Assembly: GCA_030633645.1 (NCBI GenBank)
Contig: DAOVRY010000015.1
Coordinates: 1-8,926 of the forward strand
DNA from: Pseudomonadota bacterium
GTDB lineage: Bacteria; Desulfobacterota; DSM-4660; Desulfatiglandales; B25-G16
DNA length: 8,926 nucleotides
Direction of reading: 5' to 3'
The notes beneath the pieces were generated by a model. The model ran no database searches. It saw nothing but the letters and a program-made list of their open reading frames with translations, and was not told the DNA's origin. Of the stretch, positions 1 to 5,323 are shown one piece after another. A program made the position numbers and the translations under genes. Each line of letters opens with the position of its first letter. Position 1 is the first letter of the stretch.

Positions 1-428
1 GTCACATCCGCGCTGGGTGTGCGGAAAATCTCCATCCATAATCTCCGGCACATGACCTGCGCATCCCTGGCTGATAAGCCGACGATGCCGACCATGGCCG
101 CCATGATTGTGCAGGAAATTATGGTTCCTATGGCCAGTCCGCCCCGGAAAGAACCCGACCAGATATGCACAGCCTTGAATAATTGGTCGGCCACCCCTGA
201 TTTTTCCAGAATGGCGGCCATGAAAATGAACAAAGGCACGGCCACCAGTGCGTAATTCAGCATCATTTGATAGACTCGACCAACCATCATGACCATCACT
301 CCTGGGCTGAACAGGATCAGGGTAAAAATGATGGCCGTTGCGCCCATTACCCAGGCTAGGGGTAGCCCAGTGACAAGGAGCAGGATAAAGGTGCTGACAA
401 GTAAAAGGGTGATTAGTTCAATGCTCAA
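1..428 (-). CDS. dctM: TRAP transporter large permease subunit DctM, partial (N-terminal part)
   Basis: This is the start of the large membrane subunit of a TRAP transporter, the channel-forming part that moves an organic acid with sodium ions across the inner membrane. It begins at a TTG codon (428-426) that overlaps the dctQ stop codon in a TTGA junction, which indicates translational coupling. About 142 codons are present and the rest runs off the left edge; the family is usually about 425-440 residues. Visible family traits are the hydrophobic N-terminus, the GLPLAWVMG motif near residue 21, the segment ALVAVPLFIFMAAILEKSG, and FRGGLAIGTIISCTIMAAM. The last 25 or so codons (plus positions 1-75) stop resembling the family, where a pattern like 'GA..V.MG..ALP.ML.R.Y' is expected. 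A frameshift or sequence-edge error is possible there. The family assignment is firm from the first 115 residues and from the neighbours. Confidence 0.88.
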   Translation of the reverse strand, partial: MSIELITLLLVSTFILLLVTGLPLAWVMGATAIIFTLILFSPGVMVMMVGRVYQMMLNYALVAVPLFIFMAAILEKSGVADQLFKAVHIWSGSFRGGLAIGTIISCTIMAAMVGIVGLSARDAQVMCRRLWMEIFRTPSADV

Positions 429-925
429 AGCTCTCTCCCTTTAATGGCCAGATGTAGGTCCCGAATGAGTTTGGCGATACCCTGGAGGAGCAATAGGGCG
501 ACGCCGACCGCCAGCGCCACTTTGATGGGATAAACCGGTGGATCCCAGGCCGAACCGGACGTTTCAGCAACGAGGACAGAATGCCAGGCATACTTGGATA
601 CCGCCCACAAAAAAAATCCAAGATATAAGGCAAAAAAGACAAAGGTTACCGAGTCGATGACAGCCCGCTGCCGAAGGGTAAGCCGGCCGTAGACTAAATC
701 AATTTTGACGTGCCGGTTGTCCTGCAAGGCCCAGGCAGCCCCCAGGACGTAAGTGAGGCCACAGCCGAAGACCATCGACTCGCTCACCCATAGGGTAGGA
801 AGGTGAAAGACGTATCTCATCAGGATCTCGTAAACGATAAAGATGACAACAATCAGGGTAAGCCAGCTGGCTGCTTTACCGGTCCACGTGGACAGTGCAT
901 CAATTATGGTCAATAGTCTTTTCAT
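425..925 (-). CDS. dctQ: TRAP transporter small permease subunit DctQ
   Basis: This is the small four-helix membrane subunit of the TRAP transporter, which partners DctM in the inner membrane. Four hydrophobic segments are visible, at roughly residues 20-40, 53-69, 95-113 and 133-152 when counted from the upstream ATG at 931. The signature YEILMRYVFHLPTLWVSE follows helix 1 and matches the DctQ pattern of an R-Y pair then a W and an acidic residue. Two in-frame ATGs exist, at 931 and 925. I chose 925 because the Shine-Dalgarno AAGGA lies 6 bases before it but directly abuts the 931 ATG. This gives 166 residues, normal for the family. The stop codon overlaps the dctM start; dctP lies upstream, with a hairpin in the gap. 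Confidence 0.93.
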   Translation of the reverse strand: MKRLLTIIDALSTWTGKAASWLTLIVVIFIVYEILMRYVFHLPTLWVSESMVFGCGLTYVLGAAWALQDNRHVKIDLVYGRLTLRQRAVIDSVTFVFFALYLGFFLWAVSKYAWHSVLVAETSGSAWDPPVYPIKVALAVGVALLLLQGIAKLIRDLHLAIKGREL

Positions 926-946
926 GTCCATTCCTTTTGCATGAAA

Positions 947-974
947 GAAAAGGGAGACCTATGTCCCCCTTTTC
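947..974 (-). terminator. Hairpin in the dctP-dctQ gap, probable partial terminator or mRNA-stabilising stem
   Basis: GAAAAGGG (947-954) pairs with CCCTTTTC (967-974); after one A/C mismatch, GAC (956-958) pairs with GTC (963-965) around the loop CTAT. This gives an 11-bp stem with one mismatch. On the minus strand it follows dctP and is trailed by a moderately T-rich tail (TTCTTTC). A stem here would let dctP, the abundant periplasmic binding protein, accumulate above the two membrane subunits. That role is inference from known TRAP and ABC operons; the pairing is seen directly. Confidence 0.6.
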
Positions 975-998
975 CTCGTGTTCATTTCCATTAGTCCA

Positions 999-2027
999 CT
1001 ATTTAATTAGCCCCAATTCCCTCAACCAGTCCTTCTGAGAATCTACAACTTTCTTGGTCATGGGGCTCTTTTTAGCGAACTCGTCCCAGACTTCCATAGA
1101 TACAGCCCTGACCTTCTTCAAGTCCTCATCACTCCAAGCCAGCACTGTGATGCCCTTTTCTTTCATCTCTTTAAGGGCTCGGATATCGTCAATTGCGATA
1201 CGCTCAATACTGTCCCAGCACCACTCACGACAGGCTGTCTTGAGGATCTGTTTGATGTCGTCTGGCAGTTTGTTCCACTCTTTCATGTTGACGCTGAAAC
1301 TACCCAGTGGCATGGAGTGGAAGCCGGGATAATTGGTATATTTGGCTACCTGGTAAAAACCCATACGCTGGTTCATAGACGGCGAAGCCCAGTCGCTGGT
1401 GTTAATGACTCCCTTGTCCAGGGCCGAATAGACCTCGCCGCCAGGCAGGACAACTACTGAGGCACCCAGTTTTGTCATCAGCATGGCCGTCATGCCCTGG
1501 GGCACCCTCATCTTGAGTCCTTTGAAGTCCTCCATCCTACTGATCGGTTTGGTGGAAACCATAGACTCGATGCCCCAGAACATCCATCCGACCGCGTAGG
1601 CGTTGTAAGGCCTGTACATCTCATTGAGCATCTCCCAGCCACCTTTATAGTACATCCATGCATCCTTCTGCCAGGGGTGGGAATAGGCGGCGACCATGTC
1701 GCTAATGGCTGCTAAGGCGGGTTCCTTACCGCTGAAATAACCGGGCCACATGTGCATGCACTGGATGACGTTACTTTGAAGCGCATCCAGGGCTTCGAAT
1801 GTAGGTACAATAGTTCCGGCCGAATAGGGGGTGATTTCCAGCCGGCCGTTGGTCAGGACCTTGACCCTAGTGCAGAAGTCAACAAAAGTCTTGTGGCTCA
1901 GCTCGGCCGCGCCCCAAAAGGACTGAGCCTTCCACTTAATCGTCTTTTGTGCAAAAACAGGAGTGGCTATAAAACCTAGGACCATAGCCAAAGCGATTAA
2001 AATTGTGAACCCTTTTTTACTTCTCAT
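999..2027 (-). CDS. dctP: TRAP transporter periplasmic substrate-binding protein DctP
   Basis: This is the 342-residue extracytoplasmic solute receptor of the TRAP transporter. It binds a carboxylate in the periplasm and delivers it to DctQM. A signal peptide is clear: a basic start (MRSKKG), a hydrophobic core, and cleavage probably after VFA at residue 26. The conserved region KMRVPQG (residues 172-178) carries Arg174, which in this family normally salt-bridges the substrate carboxylate. It is followed by LPGGEVYSALDKGVINTSDW (194-213) and YPGFH (233-237). The GGE/ALDKG/DW and YPG-H pattern is closer to the TakP (2-oxoacid) type than to the classical C4-dicarboxylate DctP, but substrate cannot be assigned. 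The start is set by AAGGAGG 6 bases upstream. It heads the dctP-dctQ-dctM operon behind a leader of about 150 bases. Confidence 0.96.
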   Translation of the reverse strand: MRSKKGFTILIALAMVLGFIATPVFAQKTIKWKAQSFWGAAELSHKTFVDFCTRVKVLTNGRLEITPYSAGTIVPTFEALDALQSNVIQCMHMWPGYFSGKEPALAAISDMVAAYSHPWQKDAWMYYKGGWEMLNEMYRPYNAYAVGWMFWGIESMVSTKPISRMEDFKGLKMRVPQGMTAMLMTKLGASVVVLPGGEVYSALDKGVINTSDWASPSMNQRMGFYQVAKYTNYPGFHSMPLGSFSVNMKEWNKLPDDIKQILKTACREWCWDSIERIAIDDIRALKEMKEKGITVLAWSDEDLKKVRAVSMEVWDEFAKKSPMTKKVVDSQKDWLRELGLIK

Positions 2028-2038
2028 TGGAAGCCTCC

Positions 2039-2089
2039 TTATTTAAGATAAAGTTTGCTAACAATAGGATCTTTAAGACCCCGCCTCAT
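2039..2089 (-). CDS. Possible 16-codon leader peptide upstream of dctP (speculative)
   Basis: An ATG at 2089 opens a 16-residue reading frame (MRRGLKDPIVSKLYLK) whose TAA stop at 2041-2039 overlaps the first bases of the dctP Shine-Dalgarno (TAAGGAGG). Its nearest Shine-Dalgarno-like sequence is over 20 bases upstream, too far for normal initiation, so translation is doubtful. It is listed because the stop/ribosome-site overlap is the geometry expected of a coupling leader. Chance occurrence is the main alternative. Confidence 0.15.
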   Translation of the reverse strand: MRRGLKDPIVSKLYLK

Positions 2090-2110
2090 AGTGGTTTCGC
2101 TCTGTTTATC

Positions 2111-2122
2111 CTCACCTCCTTT
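2111..2122 (-). promoter_or_regulatory. Orphan strong Shine-Dalgarno in the dctP leader
   Basis: The minus strand reads AAAGGAGGTGAG, a near-perfect match to the anti-Shine-Dalgarno of 16S rRNA, yet no ATG, GTG or TTG sits at usable spacing after it. It lies about 85 bases before the true dctP ribosome site. It could be a relic of a lost gene start, a ribosome standby site, or a stabilising site within the long leader. Confidence 0.4.
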
Positions 2123-2183
2123 CGTTTAAAATCAAATCTGCTGACAATTTTTTAATTTCATAGGAATCTTATAATTGGTAGAA

Positions 2184-2212
2184 TTATTATATGATAGAAT
2201 GTATTTAGTCAA
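2184..2212 (-). promoter_or_regulatory. Sigma70-type promoter for dctPQM
   Basis: On the minus strand TTGACT (2212-2207) matches the -35 consensus at five of six positions. It is followed by TAATAA (2189-2184) at a 17-base spacing, or by a perfect TATAAT (2191-2186) at 15. The surroundings are strongly AT-rich. Transcription would start near 2175 and give a leader of about 150 bases before dctP. No operator palindrome overlapping the promoter was recognised. Confidence 0.7.
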
Positions 2213-2218
2213 GAATAA

Positions 2219-2252
2219 TTTTGTCTTTTGTCTTTGCTTTTTTTGTCTTTTC
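2219..2252. repeat. Tandem TTTTGTC heptads just upstream of the dctP promoter
   Basis: TTTTGTC occurs at 2219-2225, 2226-2232 and 2241-2247, with a degenerate unit between (2233-2240). Read on the minus strand it is a run of GACAAAA units directly upstream of the -35 box. It could act as an UP element or as a phased activator site; both are inference. Confidence 0.4.
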
Positions 2253-2470
2253 AAGGCATGTTGAATAAGGCATAGCCATTACAGGTCAGCTGAGTTTTAT
2301 TTTCTACATGACTCAATAATTTGGATTGCGGTTTAATAACCGATCATGGAAATAGGTTGTGAGGGCTTTGATTTATCGAATGACTTCCTATCAACTAGGA
2401 TTTAACTAACATGGTCTCTATCAGCTTATTTATGGAATTCGCGAAAATAAAAGGTAATGGGGAGGAATGA
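2253..2470. other. Divergent intergenic region before the cupin gene
   Basis: This stretch separates the dctP promoter from the plus-strand cupin gene. It holds no credible reading frame. It contains a direct repeat AAGGCAT (2253-2259 and 2267-2273) and a perfect small inverted repeat CGGTT-TAAT-AACCG (2329-2342) that could be an operator half-site pair. I could not find a convincing -35/-10 pair for the plus strand, so the cupin promoter is unassigned. GGAGG at 2461-2465 is the cupin ribosome site. Confidence 0.4.
2329..2342. promoter_or_regulatory. Small inverted repeat, possible operator
   Basis: CGGTT (2329-2333) and AACCG (2338-2342) form a perfect 5-bp inverted repeat around TAAT. It lies in the divergent region between dctP and the cupin gene, where a shared regulator could bind. 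No regulator gene is in the window, so the role is a guess. Confidence 0.25.
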
Positions 2471-2797
2471 ATGATGTTTTATAAGAAGGATAATTCAGGA
2501 TACAGGGTGCTGATCGAGGGCATAAGGCTTAAGACACTGGTGCACGGACAAAAGACCTTGCTTTGTGAATTCAGGATAGAGCGAGGAAGGTTACTTCCGT
2601 CCCACAAGCATCCCCATGAGCAGAGCGGATATCTGGTTTCGGGGCACATGAAGCTCATGATCGGAGACGAACGGTTTGATGTGGAACCTGGAGACAGCTG
2701 GTGTATCCCTGGAGATGTGGAGCACGCCGCACAGGTTCTTGAGGATTCAGTGGCGGTGGAGATCTTTTCCCCTGTCAGAGAAGATTATTTGCCCTAA
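2471..2797 (+). CDS. Small single-domain cupin protein (Cupin_2 type)
   Basis: This 108-residue protein folds as a single metal-binding beta-barrel. Cupin motif 1 is visible at residues 39-58, from G39 through H45, H47, H49 and E50 to G58. Motif 2 is at 74-85, with G74, P80 and H85. H45, H47, H85 and E50 or Q51 are the probable metal ligands. No fused DNA-binding or other domain is present, so it is neither an AraC- nor an XRE-type regulator. Such stand-alone cupins can be isomerases, dioxygenases, decarboxylases or sensors; its reaction is unknown. Two adjacent ATGs (2471 and 2474) are both served by GGAGG at 2461-2465; the first is kept. It is the first gene of the plus-strand run and is transcribed divergently from dctP, so it may act on the imported compound. 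Confidence 0.88.
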   Translation: MMFYKKDNSGYRVLIEGIRLKTLVHGQKTLLCEFRIERGRLLPSHKHPHEQSGYLVSGHMKLMIGDERFDVEPGDSWCIPGDVEHAAQVLEDSVAVEIFSPVREDYLP

Positions 2798-2860
2798 ATG
2801 CGGTCCGGCCATATGGTACAGGGTGTTAAAAAATAAGAGGAACGTTTTGACGAGGTAGCC

Positions 2861-2938
2861 ATGTTTTACGAAGTAGAGCTTTCCCAGCCAAAGTCGGGCC
2901 AGAAGCAACAGGATAGGTATGAAAGACAAAATAGCTGA
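2861..2938 (+). CDS. Possible 25-codon upstream ORF overlapping the larA start (speculative)
   Basis: An ATG at 2861, preceded by GAGG with 5-base spacing, opens a short hydrophilic frame (starting MFYEVELSQPK) that ends at TGA 2936-2938, overlapping the first 20 bases of the larA homologue in another frame. The ribosome site and the overlap would suit translational coupling. There is no recognisable family, and a chance frame is quite possible. Confidence 0.2.
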   Translation: MFYEVELSQPKSGQKQQDRYERQNS

Positions 2939-4346
2939 TATTATTGCTAAAGCCGACACCAATGGCTGGAAAAAGATTGAGGTAGAATTTGGGGACGATT
3001 TCCTAGAGATATCTGTCCCCCCCTATTGTGCTATCTTACACATGAAAGAAATGCCCTCCCTTGCCGATTCAAGAGAGGAAATCTCAAAGGCCTTAAATAA
3101 TCCTATTGGTTCACCTAAGCTGGAAGAAATCATACGTTCTAAGGGCAAACCTATGGGCGAGATAACGGTTTGCATTACTGTTTCTGATATTACCCGCCCT
3201 GTGCCTTATAAAGGGGAAAATGGTATCCTCCTGCCACTTCTTGAGATAATTGAACATGCAGGGGTTAAGAGAGATAAAATCATGATTGTTATCGGTACTG
3301 GTATGCACCGTGCAAGCACTTCTGATGAAAAGATTTTCATGTTCGGCAAGAAGGTTGTGAATCATTACCGTATCGTAGACCATGACTGTGAAGATTTGTC
3401 TTCCCAGGTTTTGGCTGCCCATACAACAAAGGGTACCGAGGTATATTTAAATAAAATCTTTTATAATGCTGATATCAAGATTGTAACAGGACTGGTTGAG
3501 AGCCATTTTATGAGTGGTATATCAGGTGGAAGAAAAGGAGTATGCCCAGCTCTAGTGAACACCACCACGATTCAGAAATTCCATGGAGTTGAGTTTCTAG
3601 AGCACCCAAATGCAACTAACTTGGTGCTTGAGGGCAACCCCTGCCATGAGGAAGCCTTAGAAGTTGCTCAAACGGTGGGGGTTGATTTTTTGGTCAACAC
3701 GACCCTCGACAGTAATTTGAATATCACAGGGGTCTTTGCTGGAGATTTGGTGGAGGCTCACCTTGCAGCCTTTGAAGCAATGAGAGAGTTTGTACAGGTA
3801 CCTGTTAGTGAGCCATTTGATATAATTTTAACCCATGCTGGTTATGTAGGCAGAGACCACTATCAAAGCGTTAAATCTGCGGTCTGTGCTATGCCAGCCG
3901 TTAAGGAAAATGGCGTAATGGTAATTGCTGCTAACAATGTTGATGCCGCACCAATAGGCTCTCAGGAATATAGAACATTGTTGCATCTTTTTAAGATTTT
4001 AGGCCCTGATCGGTATGTTTCTATCTTGCAGCACCCTGACTGGGTATTTACAAAAGACCAGTGGGAGCCTGAGATGTGGGGGAAGCCCATGCGTAAGGTT
4101 GGTGAGGACGGGTTAATTTATTGTGCTCCTCAAATTCCCGAAGAGGATTATAAGATTATCCCAGGTGTGAGTGGATATGAGTTTATCGACCCCAACATTG
4201 CATATGCCTCTACCAAGGAAAAGGCAGAAGCGATGTATCAGAATGCGGTAATCTATGCGGTGCATCATCCAAGATTTCAGGGCAGAAAGCCTACCATTGC
4301 TTTTATTGCCGAAGGCCCATATGCCATCCCAATTGTGAAAGACTAA
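2919..4346 (+). CDS. larA: LarA-family nickel-pincer 2-hydroxyacid racemase/epimerase (DUF2088)
   Basis: This 475-residue cytoplasmic enzyme belongs to the lactate racemase family, which inverts the chiral carbon of a 2-hydroxyacid by hydride transfer to a nickel-pyridinium dithio pincer cofactor. The family residues are all visible: D90-ITRP for cofactor phosphate/pyridinium binding, H130 in GTGMHR (equivalent to LarA His108), H196 in ESHFMSGISGGRK (His174), K206 of that motif (Lys184, the covalent cofactor anchor) and H222 in KFHGVEFLEHP (His200, the nickel ligand). Length is slightly above the founding LarA. Only a subset of this family acts on lactate, so the substrate is open. The start follows AGGA with 5-base spacing. 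It sits 121 bases after the cupin and before the corrinoid/methyltransferase pair. larB, larC and larE, needed to make the cofactor, are not in the window. Confidence 0.92.
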   Translation: MKDKIADIIAKADTNGWKKIEVEFGDDFLEISVPPYCAILHMKEMPSLADSREEISKALNNPIGSPKLEEIIRSKGKPMGEITVCITVSDITRPVPYKGENGILLPLLEIIEHAGVKRDKIMIVIGTGMHRASTSDEKIFMFGKKVVNHYRIVDHDCEDLSSQVLAAHTTKGTEVYLNKIFYNADIKIVTGLVESHFMSGISGGRKGVCPALVNTTTIQKFHGVEFLEHPNATNLVLEGNPCHEEALEVAQTVGVDFLVNTTLDSNLNITGVFAGDLVEAHLAAFEAMREFVQVPVSEPFDIILTHAGYVGRDHYQSVKSAVCAMPAVKENGVMVIAANNVDAAPIGSQEYRTLLHLFKILGPDRYVSILQHPDWVFTKDQWEPEMWGKPMRKVGEDGLIYCAPQIPEEDYKIIPGVSGYEFIDPNIAYASTKEKAEAMYQNAVIYAVHHPRFQGRKPTIAFIAEGPYAIPIVKD

Positions 4347-4357
4347 AACTAAAATTA

Positions 4358-4378
4358 ACCGCAAACACACGCAGACAC
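4358..4378. repeat. Short tandem ACGCAGACA-type repeat
   Basis: GCAAACACAC (4361-4370) is followed directly by GCAGACACAA (4371-4380), two ten-base units agreeing at eight positions, preceded by AACC. Similar 'ACCGCAGA..ACGCAGA' stretches are, to my recollection, scattered in intergenic regions of environmental Desulfobacterota genomes. It marks the start of the repeat-rich gap after larA. Confidence 0.35.
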
Positions 4379-4409
4379 AAATGGGCATTTTGGCCGGGCG
4401 GGCATGTCC

Positions 4410-4422
4410 ACACCGAAGGTGT
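4410..4422 (+). other. Small hairpin ACACC-GAA-GGTGT after larA
   Basis: ACACC (4410-4414) pairs perfectly with GGTGT (4418-4422) around a GAA loop. There is no T-run after it, so it is a poor Rho-independent terminator. It is probably part of the dispersed-repeat region at 4358-4540. Confidence 0.35.
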
Positions 4423-4450
4423 ACTAAGTTCACAGTATAGGAAATCCCAT

Positions 4451-4522
4451 TTTTTAGACAGGATAGACAAGATGGCCAGGATAAATAAAAATCATGTAAA
4501 TCCTGTAAATCCTGTCGAAAAA
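4451..4522. repeat. 72-bp nested inverted repeat (GACAGGAT...ATCCTGTC)
   Basis: The outer arms TTTTT-A-GACAGGAT (4451-4464) and ATCCTGTC-G-AAAAA (4509-4522) pair at 13 of 14 positions. A nested pair CAGGAT (4477-4482) / ATCCTG (4500-4505) lies inside, and TGTAAATCC is tandemly repeated on the right arm. The composition and the reiterated AGGAT core match a REP-like dispersed intergenic repeat that I recall from several anaerobic bacterial genomes. It encodes nothing. Folded RNA between larA and the corrinoid gene could stabilise or separate the two transcript segments. Confidence 0.6.
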
Positions 4523-4528
4523 AGCCCC

Positions 4529-4540
4529 GCCGCAGGCGGC
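4529..4540 (+). other. GC-rich hairpin GCCGC-AG-GCGGC before the corrinoid gene
   Basis: GCCGC (4529-4533) is complementary to GCGGC (4536-4540). The two-base gap means the practical stem is four pairs with a four-base loop. It is preceded by AAAAAAGCCCC and lies 10 bases before the AAAGGAG ribosome site of the next gene. It might be a terminator stem for upstream transcription on either strand or an end of the neighbouring repeat; no good T-run follows. Confidence 0.35.
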
Positions 4541-4562
4541 TAAGTTTATAAAGGAGCCACCT

Positions 4563-5207
4563 ATGAGTAGGGAAGTTCTCGAGGAACTACGCAAAGCGAT
4601 TATGACATACGACTGTGAGGGAGCAGAGAAGTGGGCGCGGGAAGCAGTCCAGAGAAAAGTTGACCCCCTTAAGGCGCTCGATGCAATGACGGTGGCCATA
4701 AGACAAATTGGCGATGGGTTTGGGAAAGGCGAGCTCTGGCTCCCTGATTTGGTTGGTGCCGCAGCTGCCATGACTGCGGCAACCCCTATAATAGAAGAGG
4801 AGTTAAAGAGGGTAGGTGCCACAAGAGAGAGCCTGGGCACGGTTGTCATAGGCACGGTATTTGGTGATATCCACACGATAGGAAAAACGATGGTAGCTAC
4901 GCTGCTTACAGCCGGTGGCTTTGCGGTGAATGACCTGGGTATTAATGTCACTGCTGAGAGCTTTGTTGAGGGAATCACAGCGCATAACGCAGATATCTTG
5001 GCCATGTCTGCCCTCATGACCACCACTGCTCCAGAGCAGCGAAAGGTGATCGAAACACTCAAAAGAGAGGGTCTCAGGGACCAGGTGAAGATAATGGTAG
5101 GTGGGGGTGCGATAACCCAGGAGTTTGCCGATAGCATTGGCGCAAATGGGTATGATCCCACCGCACCCGGGGCAGTGAGATTGGCAAGGAGACTAATGGG
5201 CAAATAA
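4563..5207 (+). CDS. Corrinoid (methyl-carrier) protein, MtbC/MttC/MtgC family
   Basis: This 214-residue cytoplasmic protein carries the cobamide that accepts a methyl group from a partner methyltransferase. Residues 1 to about 90 are the helical cap domain (B12-binding_2 type). Residues from about 92 are the Rossmann B12-binding domain. The base-off/His-on signature D-x-H-x-x-G is at D102, H104 and G107 (GDIHTIGKTM), so H104 is the lower cobalt ligand. SALMTTT (149-155) and VGGGAIT (179-185) are the other cofactor-loop motifs of the family. Length is normal. AAAGGAG lies 6 bases before the ATG. It is followed 116 bases later by its probable partner, an MttB-family protein, with a palindromic insert between them. 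The methyl would go next to tetrahydrofolate through an enzyme not in the window. Confidence 0.95.
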   Translation: MSREVLEELRKAIMTYDCEGAEKWAREAVQRKVDPLKALDAMTVAIRQIGDGFGKGELWLPDLVGAAAAMTAATPIIEEELKRVGATRESLGTVVIGTVFGDIHTIGKTMVATLLTAGGFAVNDLGINVTAESFVEGITAHNADILAMSALMTTTAPEQRKVIETLKREGLRDQVKIMVGGGAITQEFADSIGANGYDPTAPGAVRLARRLMGK

Positions 5208-5310
5208 ACCCTGTTAGAAATTTCTCATGGGGCATTATACTTCGTGTGAAAAAATGGGTAATGTTTTGGATAGTATCCTCGTGCTTCCACGCGCGACAAT
5301 CTAACAGGGT
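5208..5310. repeat. 103-bp element bounded by perfect 11-bp inverted repeats
   Basis: ACCCTGTTAGA (5208-5218) and TCTAACAGGGT (5300-5310) are exact inverted copies. The left arm starts on the base after the corrinoid gene's stop codon and the right arm ends on the base before the AAAGGAGG ribosome site of the MttB gene. Inside lies a second small palindrome GGATA-G-TATCC (5268-5278). The layout suggests a non-autonomous MITE- or REP-like insertion, or an RNA stem-loop governing expression of the downstream methyltransferase. No target-site duplication is obvious. Confidence 0.6.
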
Positions 5311-5323
5311 AAAGGAGGGAATC

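Noticed and set aside
2471..2797. Transcriptional regulator with a cupin sensor domain
   Set aside because: The protein is only a single cupin barrel; no helix-turn-helix segment is present at either end.
4358..4540. CRISPR array
   Set aside because: The repeats are palindromic and heterogeneous, without regular direct repeats separated by unique spacers of constant length.
4454..5203. A 249-codon open frame on the minus strand
   Set aside because: It lies antisense to the corrinoid protein gene, whose B12-binding motifs are unmistakable; its translation is low-complexity (Ser, Ala, Pro-rich) and resembles no family.
5246..5323. N-terminal extension of the MttB protein from the upstream ATG
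   Set aside because: These 26 codons lie mostly inside the inverted-repeat element and have no ribosome site, whereas AAAGGAGG precedes the ATG at 5324 at ideal spacing and the family homology begins just after it.
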